A stretch of DNA of 5,599 bases from Nitrososphaerota archaeon (GTDB lineage: Archaea > Thermoproteota > Nitrososphaeria > Nitrososphaerales > Nitrosopumilaceae). Location of the stretch: NCBI GenBank assembly GCA_018263495.1, contig JAANXC010000057.1:2702-8300 (forward strand), in the 5' to 3' direction. The translations under genes and the position numbers were made by a program. The notes below the pieces were generated by a model. That model was not told the origin of the DNA. It was given only the letters and a program-made list of their open reading frames with translations, and did not search any database. Shown here piece after piece: positions 1 to 5,599 of the stretch. How positions within the stretch are numbered: position 1 is the stretch's first letter; the number at the start of each line of letters is the position of its first letter.

Positions 1-30
1 TCAAAAACTATTGGGTGGAGAAAAAAATGA
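1..30 (+). CDS. 3' end of an upstream gene (partial, identity unresolved)
   Basis: Frame 1 is open from the left edge and ends in TGA at 28-30, giving the tail SKTIGWRKK. This stop overlaps the hemD ATG as ATGA, the same junction seen between sufS and sufU in this window, which suggests a translationally coupled gene upstream. A basic tail with a tryptophan would suit a uroporphyrinogen-III C-methyltransferase, whose C-termini often end in a Leu-Asn-Trp-Phe-like stretch. Nine residues cannot prove this. Frame 2 is also open from the edge and stops at 32-34 (tail QKLLGGEKND), so the true upstream frame is not settled; porphobilinogen deaminase is another possible neighbour of hemD. Confidence 0.35.
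   Translation, partial: SKTIGWRKK
14..20 (+). promoter_or_regulatory. Ribosome binding site for hemD
   Basis: The stretch GGTGGAG contains both GGTG and GGAG, each complementary to the archaeal 16S 3' end, and ends 6 bases before the ATG at 27. It decides the start: a GTG in the same frame at 15 lies inside this site, so using it would leave no binding site upstream within the window. Confidence 0.6.
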
Positions 31-836
31 TTGAAGGAAAAACCATAGCAATTACACGGTCGGAGGACGATTCACAGGAATTTATCGATTTGATTACTAA
101 GGAAAAGGGAAACGCAATTCCACTTCCAACAATTGAGCTGATAAGCAAGGGAGAAAAAATAGTAGACGAGTTTCTATCAGCACTCGCAAAGGAAGATCCA
201 GATTATTCAGTGTTTATGAGTTCAAAAGCGGTAACTCTTCTCTTTGAAACTGCAAAGAAAGCTGGGAAATTTGAGGAATTACGATTGGCAGTTGCAAATA
301 CAATTGTTCTTGCAGTTGGTCCCAAAACCAGGGATGTTTTAGAGAAAGAAAATGTGAAGGTTGCACATATGCCAGTACGATACTCTTCAGTTGGCATAGG
401 AGAAGTCTTTACAAAATTAAACGCAGTTGGGAAGAAGGTAATTGTTCCACGCAGCGGTGCATCAACACCTTTTCTGAAGGAACTTTTAGAAAAAATTGGA
501 TTACATGTAGTTGAATTGTATCTATATGATGTCTGCGCTTTTCGTGACACATCACAATGGAATGAGTTTAGAGAGTTATTTTCACAGAGTAAGATTGATG
601 GAATCATATTTACTAGTGCATCATCTGTAAGAGCTTTCTTTGAGATTATGCAAAGGGATCATGAACAAACCAAACTTGTTGGCATATTAGAAAAAATTAC
701 GGTGATCTCAATTGGACCATTCACTGCTGATGAGTTGAAAAAACTCGATGTAAAAAATGCCATTGCAGATGTTCATACAGTTTCTGGTTCGTTTGACGCA
801 TTAGTAAAGGCGTTTTCATTAGCTAAAGCTATTTAG
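27..836 (+). CDS. hemD: Uroporphyrinogen-III synthase (HemD)
   Basis: Predicted 269-residue cytoplasmic enzyme that cyclises hydroxymethylbilane with inversion of ring D to give uroporphyrinogen III, the branch point to haem, sirohaem and cobalamin. The family is weakly conserved, but its pattern is visible: an N-terminal GKTIAITR strand, a first-domain MSSKAV motif, AVGPKTRDVL closing that half, VIVPRSGAS opening the other, then IIFTSASSVRAFFE and a final SIGPFTADEL. This is the two-domain bilobed HemD arrangement, and the length is normal. ATG at 27 is preferred over the in-frame GTG at 15 because it has a binding site and an ATGA overlap with the preceding frame. The reading frame is open to the left edge, so a longer N-terminus cannot be strictly excluded. 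The gap to sufB holds a promoter, so hemD probably belongs to the upstream operon. Confidence 0.88.
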   Translation: MIEGKTIAITRSEDDSQEFIDLITKEKGNAIPLPTIELISKGEKIVDEFLSALAKEDPDYSVFMSSKAVTLLFETAKKAGKFEELRLAVANTIVLAVGPKTRDVLEKENVKVAHMPVRYSSVGIGEVFTKLNAVGKKVIVPRSGASTPFLKELLEKIGLHVVELYLYDVCAFRDTSQWNEFRELFSQSKIDGIIFTSASSVRAFFEIMQRDHEQTKLVGILEKITVISIGPFTADELKKLDVKNAIADVHTVSGSFDALVKAFSLAKAI

Positions 837-858
837 GATTCCCTAAATTTCCACGGCT

Positions 859-866
859 TTTTATAA
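859..866 (+). promoter_or_regulatory. TATA box of the sufB operon, predicted leaderless
   Basis: TTTTATAA is centred about 25 bases before the sufB ATG. Archaeal transcription starts roughly 24-27 bases after the TATA centre, which puts the start at or next to the A of the ATG. No ribosome binding site lies between TATA box and start codon, which agrees with a leaderless mRNA. The upstream BRE position (about 852-858) is not purine-rich, so the promoter looks imperfect. The T-run at 858-862 could also end hemD transcription, since archaeal termination uses U-tracts. Confidence 0.6.
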
Positions 867-876
867 GATATTTCTT

Positions 877-886
877 ACAACGTTGT
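877..886 (+). promoter_or_regulatory. Perfect 10-bp palindrome, candidate operator of sufB
   Basis: ACAACGTTGT is its own reverse complement and ends one base before the sufB ATG. Beyond the next, mismatched pair (T876/T887), the outer pair T875/A888 matches again. It lies between the TATA box and the predicted transcription start, where a bound protein would block RNA polymerase loading. A 10-bp palindrome can arise by chance in a gap this size (a few percent), so the regulatory role is inference. Confidence 0.3.
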
Positions 887-887
887 T

Positions 888-2288
888 ATGGCAACTGAAA
901 ATCTTGACATGGATTATTCCAAGTATGACTTTAAAGACTCTACTGAAATGTATGTTCATCTCAGCAAGAAGGGTCTAACAAAGGATACTGTCAGAGAAAT
1001 CAGTCAACTGAAAGAAGAGCCAGAATGGATGCTTGATTTTAGACTTAGAGCATATGACGTTTTCATGAAAAAACCAATGCCACAATGGGGTGGTGATCTG
1101 AACAAGATTGATTTTCAAAATATCTATTATTATGCAAAGGCATCAGAAAAAACTGAGAAAAATTGGGACGATGTTCCAGATGATGTTAAAAATACATTTG
1201 ATAAATTAGGAATTCCAGAAGCAGAGAAAAAGTTTCTTGCAGGAGTTGGCGCACAATATGAATCAGAAGTTGTATATCATAATTTAAGAAAAGACTTGGC
1301 AGATCAGGGTGTTTTATTCTTAGATACGGATTCTGCACTCAAAGAACAGCCTGAAATTTTCAAAAAGTACTTTGGAAAAATAATTCCGCCAGAAGATAAC
1401 AAATTTTCAGCCTTAAACAGCGCTGTATGGAGTGGTGGCTCATTCATCTACGTTCCTCCTGGCGTCAAGGTTGACATGCCATTACAAGCATACTTTAGAA
1501 TTAACGCAGAAAATATCGGACAATTTGAACGAACATTAATTATTGCTGATGAGGGTTCGGAAGTTCATTATATCGAAGGATGTACTGCACCAGTTTATTC
1601 TTCAGAATCACTGCATTCTGCTGTGGTTGAGCTGGTTGCACACAAGGATGCAAAGTTACGTTATACAACAATACAAAATTGGAGTAACGATGTTTACAAT
1701 CTGGTAACAAAGCGTGCATATGCATATGAAGGCGCTACTGTTGAATGGATTGATGGAAACATTGGTAGCAAACTTACCATGAAATATCCAGGTATCTACT
1801 TGATGGGCAGAAAAGCATATGGTGAAACTCTATCAATTGCATTTGCTGGAAAGAATCAACACCAAGATACTGGTGCAAAGATGGTTCATCTAGCTCCTGA
1901 CACTACCTCAAAAATAACATCAAAATCTGTAAGCCGTGCAAATGGACGCTCTACATACAGAGGACTATTACGAGTAAGAAAGGGTGCAACCAATGTCAAA
2001 GCTACTGTTAGATGTGATGCATTGCTATTGGACGACACATCAAAGACAGATACATACCCATACATGGAAATTAATCAGGAGGATGCCACAGTAACTCACG
2101 AAGCAACTGTAGGAAAGATTGGAGACGAACAAATTTTCTATTTAATGAGTCGTGGTTTCACAGAGGAGGAGGCATTATCGCTAATTGTAAACGGATTCAT
2201 GGAACCATTTACAAAAGAGCTTCCAATGGAATATGCGGTAGAACTGAATAGGCTCATTAAATTAGAAATGGACAACTCAGTCGGCTAG
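888..2288 (+). CDS. sufB: Fe-S cluster assembly scaffold SufB
   Basis: 466-residue SufB, the catalytic scaffold subunit of the SufBCD complex, which receives persulfide sulfur and builds Fe-S clusters at its interface with SufD. An EPEW helix (44-47) begins the N-terminal domain; the beta-helix core follows and a helical C-terminal domain ends in DNSVG, as in bacterial SufB. Residues matching the E. coli sulfur tunnel are present: Arg204, Asn206, Cys232 (EGC), Gln263, Trp265 and Lys275 (VTKR). Cys376 and Glu405 match E. coli Cys405 and Glu434 with the same 29-residue spacing, with His404 beside Glu405. The CxxCxxxC segment near the N-terminus of E. coli SufB is absent, and the protein is about 30 residues shorter. 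It is first gene of the suf operon, apparently leaderless. The ATG at 888 fits the promoter position. Confidence 0.97.
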   Translation: MATENLDMDYSKYDFKDSTEMYVHLSKKGLTKDTVREISQLKEEPEWMLDFRLRAYDVFMKKPMPQWGGDLNKIDFQNIYYYAKASEKTEKNWDDVPDDVKNTFDKLGIPEAEKKFLAGVGAQYESEVVYHNLRKDLADQGVLFLDTDSALKEQPEIFKKYFGKIIPPEDNKFSALNSAVWSGGSFIYVPPGVKVDMPLQAYFRINAENIGQFERTLIIADEGSEVHYIEGCTAPVYSSESLHSAVVELVAHKDAKLRYTTIQNWSNDVYNLVTKRAYAYEGATVEWIDGNIGSKLTMKYPGIYLMGRKAYGETLSIAFAGKNQHQDTGAKMVHLAPDTTSKITSKSVSRANGRSTYRGLLRVRKGATNVKATVRCDALLLDDTSKTDTYPYMEINQEDATVTHEATVGKIGDEQIFYLMSRGFTEEEALSLIVNGFMEPFTKELPMEYAVELNRLIKLEMDNSVG

Positions 2289-2314
2289 TCTAAAAACAAT
2301 CTTAACGATTAACA

Positions 2315-3715
2315 ATGTCACAACTTACTTTATCATCAATAGATTCCTCACTAGTCGAAGAGATTTCTTCTAAAAGAAATGAGCCAGATTGGCTGAAGGA
2401 ATACAGGAAAAACTCTCTTTCTATTTATCATGATTTGCCAGCAGAAGTTTCACCATTATACAACAAGTATACTGACGCTAGAAGAATGAATCCAGAACAG
2501 GTTTCATTATCTACAAGCTCTGATTCTTCTATACCAGATTTTTTAACTAAAAGATTAGATGAAATTAAAAACGAAATTAGCATTGTTCAGATTGGCTCTA
2601 ACATCTATTCAATAAATGTTAATGACGAACTAAAGTCAAAAGGGCTTGTCATTTCTTCATTGGATGATGCATTGCAAAATCATTCTGAATTAATTCAAAA
2701 GACGTTAGAGGACTCAAACTCTAAGGAAGACAAATACACAGCGCTGAATAATGCTGCATTTAATTCAGGAATTTTTGTTTACATCCCACAAAATCTTACT
2801 GTTGATAAACCAATTCATCTGGTATCTTGTTTATCCTTAGACGGAATATCTACAATATCTCGCAACATGATCATTGCTGAAAAAAACACACAAGTTTCAG
2901 TTGTACAGGAACTTTATGCTCCAAAGGCATCAAAGCAACAAGCATATCTTGAATTGCTAGACACACGTGTTGGTGAAAATAGCAAATTAGATTTCACAAC
3001 ATTACAAATCATGGATCAAAGCACAGTTAACTTTTCTACCAGAAGAACTCATCTTGCTCAAGATGCTAAGATAAATTGGTATCTTGGTTTGTTTGGCTCC
3101 ATGTTGTCACGATATAGACTTGATTATGATCTTAATGGTACAGGCGCTGCTGTAAATGATGCTCAAGTGGTTTTTGGAAACAATGATCAGTCATTTGATC
3201 TAAATACCATTGTTAATCATAATGCTCAATCGACGGACGGAAAAGTTGTTGAAAAATCAATTCTAAAGGACACATCAAAATCATTATTCAAAGGTATGAT
3301 TAGAATTAATGAGCAGGCTGCACACTCGACTTCGTTTTTGTCTGGACGTTCCATCCTATTAAGTAAGGGCGCAAAATCTGATTCAATACCTGGACTTGAA
3401 ATTCTTACAAACGATGTGAAAGCAACTCATTCTGCATCAGTTGCTCAAATGGATGATGAGCAAATTTTCTATCTTGGTACGCGTTGTCTAAGTTATTCTG
3501 AAGCAGAACGGATAATTGTTGAAGGATTCTTAGAGCCACTTTCCAGAACCATGTCTCATCAAGTAAGAGCATGGATATCAAATATTATTGAATCAAAATG
3601 GGCGAATAAAGAATTAACAATTAACATGGATGAACACCTTAAATCAATTGTTGAAGTAGAAGAGACACGTTATAATGAAAACGAAGAGGTTGAGCAACAT
3701 TACAAGTATAGGTAG
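2315..3715 (+). CDS. sufD: Fe-S cluster assembly protein SufD
   Basis: 466-residue SufD, the SufB paralogue that pairs with it in the SufBCD complex and is linked to iron entry and cluster formation. It shares with SufB an EPDW motif (23-26) and DEQIFYL followed by a helical C-terminal domain ending the core at IVEGFLEPL. His372 in KATHSASV matches E. coli SufD His360, which faces the SufB active cysteine; E. coli Cys358 is replaced by Ala370. SufB-specific EGC and RCD cysteines are missing, which separates it from SufB. The middle is a predicted beta-helix. A charged, Glu-rich tail of about 37 residues (430-466) goes beyond the usual SufD end. The ATG lies 26 bases after sufB with no ribosome binding site seen. 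Exact start is fairly secure because the next EISSKRNEPDW block is canonical. Confidence 0.92.
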   Translation: MSQLTLSSIDSSLVEEISSKRNEPDWLKEYRKNSLSIYHDLPAEVSPLYNKYTDARRMNPEQVSLSTSSDSSIPDFLTKRLDEIKNEISIVQIGSNIYSINVNDELKSKGLVISSLDDALQNHSELIQKTLEDSNSKEDKYTALNNAAFNSGIFVYIPQNLTVDKPIHLVSCLSLDGISTISRNMIIAEKNTQVSVVQELYAPKASKQQAYLELLDTRVGENSKLDFTTLQIMDQSTVNFSTRRTHLAQDAKINWYLGLFGSMLSRYRLDYDLNGTGAAVNDAQVVFGNNDQSFDLNTIVNHNAQSTDGKVVEKSILKDTSKSLFKGMIRINEQAAHSTSFLSGRSILLSKGAKSDSIPGLEILTNDVKATHSASVAQMDDEQIFYLGTRCLSYSEAERIIVEGFLEPLSRTMSHQVRAWISNIIESKWANKELTINMDEHLKSIVEVEETRYNENEEVEQHYKYR

Positions 3716-3720
3716 GGGTG
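3715..3720 (+). promoter_or_regulatory. Ribosome binding site for sufS
   Basis: GGGGTG overlaps the last base of the sufD stop codon and ends 8 bases before the TTG at 3729. Its GGTG core and 8-base spacing equal those of the sufU site. An in-frame TAA at 3726-3728 directly precedes the TTG, so no upstream start is possible in this frame; the site therefore supports TTG as the true start. Confidence 0.6.
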
Positions 3721-3728
3721 TTTGATAA

Positions 3729-4976
3729 TTGCAAAGTACCGCATCATCTCTTGACACACAATGCAGAAGTGATTTTCCCGTATTGGAAAGGAGAGTTAGA
3801 GACGATAAGGCCTTAGTATATTTGGATAATGCAGCAACTACTCAAAAACCAATTCAGGTTATAGACGCAATTACTGACTACTACAAGAATCATAATTCCA
3901 ATATCCATAGAGCAGTACATGCTTTGGCGGAAGAATCTACGGAAGCATTTGAGGTAACAAGGGACAAAGTTGCAAAATTCCTAAATGTTACAAATAGCAA
4001 GGAGATAATTTTTGTAAAAGGAACAACAGAAGCTATCAATTTAGTTGCTTATGCGTGGGGCAGAGATAATGTGCAAAAAGATGACATTGTTGTTACAACA
4101 GAGTACGAGCACCATTCAAACATAGTTCCATGGCAGATACTTACACAGGAAACTGGTGCGGAACTCAAGTATATTGACATAGATGAAAATGGCGAATTAA
4201 TGTTAGAACAACTTGATGAGCATCTTGCAACGGGTAAGGTAAAACTAGTTGCTATTAGCCACGTTTCAAATGTTCTTGGAACAATAACTGATGTTAAAGA
4301 AGTTATAACTAAATGCAAAAACGCTGGCGCTAAAATTCTGATTGATGGTGCACAGGCAGTTCCACACATGAAAGTAGACATTGATAATCTAGGATGTGAT
4401 TTCTATGCCTTTTCGGCTCACAAAATGTTAGGTCCAACAGGAGTTGGTGTCCTATGGGCAAGAAAGGAATTACTAGAAAAGATGAGACCTTTCCAAGGCG
4501 GTGGAGATATGATAAGGGAAGTTCACAAATATGAAACCACTTACAATGATCTTCCATACAAGTTTGAGGCTGGAACACCTAATGTGGCTGATGTTATTTG
4601 TTTTTCAGCTGCAATTGATTATCTTACAAAAATTGGAATGGATAATGTTCGAAATCATGAAATTGAGTTAACAGAATATGCATTAGAAAAAATGTCCAAA
4701 GTTAGAGGCCTGGTCATTTACGGTCCTAAGGATCCTGAAAAACAAGGTGGTGTCATCTCATTCAATTTTAAAGATGTACATCCTCATGACGTTGCAACCA
4801 TAGTTGACAAAAATGGTATTGCAATAAGATCAGGACATCACTGTGCTCAAGTATTGATGGAGAAACTTGAAGTTGCCGCAACTAACCGTGCTAGCTTTTA
4901 CATTTACACTACAAAGCAAGAGGTAGATGCTCTCATTAATTCACTTGAAGAGGTTGCCAAGGTGTTCAAATTATGA
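3729..4976 (+). CDS. sufS: Cysteine desulfurase SufS (group II, PLP-dependent)
   Basis: 415-residue class V aminotransferase-fold enzyme that converts cysteine to alanine and holds the sulfur as a persulfide for Fe-S assembly. Visible features in order: RSDFPVLERRV and YLDNAATTQKP at the N-terminus, EHHSNIVPWQ near 127, Asp206 and Gln209 of the cofactor site, the PLP Schiff-base Lys232 in SAHKMLGPTG, and the catalytic Cys372 in RSGHHC. Arg387 lies 15 residues after it in NRASFYIY and should bind the substrate carboxylate. Length and RxGHHC mark SufS rather than IscS/NifS. His353, 19 residues before Cys372, is the position of the SufU-contacting His342 in Bacillus subtilis SufS. The start is a TTG: the conserved N-terminal block requires it and no ATG is available in frame. 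The stop overlaps sufU by ATGA. Confidence 0.96.
   Translation: MQSTASSLDTQCRSDFPVLERRVRDDKALVYLDNAATTQKPIQVIDAITDYYKNHNSNIHRAVHALAEESTEAFEVTRDKVAKFLNVTNSKEIIFVKGTTEAINLVAYAWGRDNVQKDDIVVTTEYEHHSNIVPWQILTQETGAELKYIDIDENGELMLEQLDEHLATGKVKLVAISHVSNVLGTITDVKEVITKCKNAGAKILIDGAQAVPHMKVDIDNLGCDFYAFSAHKMLGPTGVGVLWARKELLEKMRPFQGGGDMIREVHKYETTYNDLPYKFEAGTPNVADVICFSAAIDYLTKIGMDNVRNHEIELTEYALEKMSKVRGLVIYGPKDPEKQGGVISFNFKDVHPHDVATIVDKNGIAIRSGHHCAQVLMEKLEVAATNRASFYIYTTKQEVDALINSLEEVAKVFKL
4959..4964 (+). promoter_or_regulatory. Ribosome binding site for sufU
   Basis: AAGGTG lies inside the end of sufS and ends 8 bases before the sufU ATG. Together with the ATGA overlap it suggests both reinitiation and direct ribosome loading. 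Confidence 0.55.
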
Positions 4977-5422
4977 GTGGGGATCCTATCTATACAGAAA
5001 TGATAATTGAATATTCTAGAAACCCTTCAAATTTTGGTAAAATAGAAGATCCTCAGATACACAGACATGACAGTAATCCTCTCTGTGGTGATAGTATTGA
5101 TTTGTATGTTAACACAGATGGGACTAAAATTACTGAAGTAAAATTTGATGGTAAGGGATGCGCCATATGCATGGCATGCACTTCCGTTTTAACTGAAATG
5201 ATACAAAACAAAAATCTAGATGAAGTAAAAAATTTTCAAAAAGACGAATTGCTAGCAGAACTTGGTCTGGAACACCTAATCAAAACAAGCCCAGTACGAA
5301 TAAAATGTGCATTGCTTTCATTAAAGGCATTGAAGTATGGAATTTATTCTTATTTTGTTGAAAAAATGAATGATGTAAAGTCTGCAGGAAACTTAAAAGA
5401 AGAAGCTGCATCTCTTTACTAG
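4973..5422 (+). CDS. sufU: SufU/IscU-family sulfur acceptor or Fe-S scaffold protein
   Basis: 149-residue member of the IscU/SufU/NifU N-terminal family. The three family cysteines are present: Cys38 in NPLCGD, Cys63 in GKGC and Cys112 in RIKC, with Asp40 as the usual fourth ligand. RIKC and the absence of the IscU LPPVK-x-His-Cys motif point to SufU, which binds zinc and takes sulfur from SufS. The spacing Cys63-Cys112 is 49 residues, against 62 in B. subtilis SufU and 43 in E. coli IscU, so most of the SufU insertion is missing. Cys66 and Cys69 replace the two serines of the SufU GCSISMAS motif, making a Cys-x2-Cys-x2-Cys cluster. Direct overlap with sufS makes a SufS partner role likely; scaffold activity remains possible. 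No separate zinc-finger or NifU C-terminal domain is seen. Confidence 0.9.
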   Translation: MSGDPIYTEMIIEYSRNPSNFGKIEDPQIHRHDSNPLCGDSIDLYVNTDGTKITEVKFDGKGCAICMACTSVLTEMIQNKNLDEVKNFQKDELLAELGLEHLIKTSPVRIKCALLSLKALKYGIYSYFVEKMNDVKSAGNLKEEAASLY

Positions 5423-5423
5423 T

Positions 5424-5599
5424 ATGGTTAACATTCCAATAACGACCAGTATTAGGAGAGTAATTTTTGAAAATTTTAATGATGCTGACCTAAGATTCAA
5501 CAACGATCAAATTTTTGAAATTTTAAAACAGCATGAATTGATTGACCAGTCTTTAACAATAGACGCTATGGAGGTACACTTTAAGGAATTGTGCGATAC
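5424..5599 (+). CDS. Unrecognised protein, N-terminal part (runs off the right edge)
   Basis: An open frame begins with ATG one base after the sufU stop and has 58 complete codons without a stop up to the window end. It starts MVNIPITTSIRRVIFENF and continues as an alternation of hydrophobic and charged residues that suggests short helices (FEILKQ and MEVHFKELC regions). There is no signal peptide or membrane segment in the visible part, which looks cytoplasmic, and a single cysteine at residue 57. No GGTG-type binding site precedes it, so translation may depend on ribosomes finishing sufU. I do not recognise the family. The helix-rich start would suit a small DNA-binding or adaptor domain, but this is a guess. 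Codon use resembles its neighbours. Confidence 0.65.
   Translation, partial: MVNIPITTSIRRVIFENFNDADLRFNNDQIFEILKQHELIDQSLTIDAMEVHFKELCD

Noticed and set aside
15..17. GTG at 15 as hemD start
   Set aside because: It falls within the likely ribosome binding site, and the ATG four codons later gives the normal HemD N-terminus and an ATGA overlap.
203..607. Open frame of 134 codons on the - strand within hemD
   Set aside because: It lies wholly inside a well-supported gene, its protein has no recognisable motif and it shows no promoter or binding site.
842..850. CTAAATTT as an alternative sufB TATA box
   Set aside because: It would start transcription near 871 and give a short leader without a ribosome binding site; TTTTATAA at 859-866 fits better.
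1540..1725. Open frame of 61 codons on the - strand within sufB
   Set aside because: It is antisense to the conserved core of sufB, and its composition is what the reverse complement of that coding sequence would give.
2289..2314. Possible second promoter (TAAAAAC) and small inverted repeat AATC/GATT before sufD
   Set aside because: The TATA-like stretch is weak and only about 21-22 bases from the ATG, and a 4-bp stem with 5-base loop is expected by chance in AT-rich DNA.
4049..4578. Two overlapping open frames on the - strand within sufS
   Set aside because: They overlap each other and are antisense to the conserved PLP-binding region; Ser- and Thr-rich or His- and Leu-rich shadows without family features.
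5454..5460. AGGAGAG as a ribosome binding site for a gene starting after 5460
   Set aside because: No ATG or GTG at a suitable distance follows in an open frame, and it sits inside the frame starting at 5424.
1..5599. CRISPR arrays, insertion sequences, tRNA or rRNA genes, signs of gene transfer
   Set aside because: No spaced repeats, terminal inverted repeats, transposase motifs or tRNA-like folds were seen, and base composition is even across the window.

Overview
This is an AT-rich archaeal window, most likely from an ammonia-oxidising thaumarchaeon (Nitrososphaerota, Nitrosopumilus-like). The assignment rests on three things: a TATA box placed for leaderless transcription of sufB, archaeal GGTG-type ribosome binding sites in front of the internal genes, and a SufB-SufD-SufS-SufU gene set beside a tetrapyrrole gene. 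It is an inference, because no rRNA or lineage-specific marker gene lies in the window.

Layout: all genes are on the + strand and tightly packed. The left edge holds the last codons of an upstream gene that appears to overlap hemD by ATGA. hemD (uroporphyrinogen-III synthase) runs to 836. A 51-base gap (837-887) carries a TATA box and a 10-bp perfect palindrome just before the sufB start codon. Then come sufB, sufD, sufS (cysteine desulfurase, TTG start) and a SufU/IscU-type protein. Gaps between these four are 26 and 13 bases, then a 4-base overlap. One base after sufU, an unrecognised reading frame starts and runs off the right edge. No gene-free stretch exceeds 51 bases. No RNA gene, mobile element or CRISPR array was seen.

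How the genes work together: SufS removes sulfur from cysteine as a persulfide on Cys372. The SufU-like protein (Cys38, Asp40, Cys63, Cys112) probably accepts it. SufB and SufD form the platform on which Fe-S clusters are built; SufB keeps the tunnel and active residues (Arg204, Asn206, Cys232, Gln263, Trp265, Lys275, Cys376, Glu405) and SufD keeps the interface His372. The ATPase SufC, needed for a SufBCD complex, is not in the window, nor is SufE.

The system is a recognisable SUF pathway rather than a new one. The less usual points are a SufU-like protein with a Cys-x2-Cys-x2-Cys cluster and a shortened SufU insertion, a SufS with the histidine used for zinc-ligand swapping with SufU, the palindrome over the predicted sufB start site, and the unknown gene coupled to the end of the operon.
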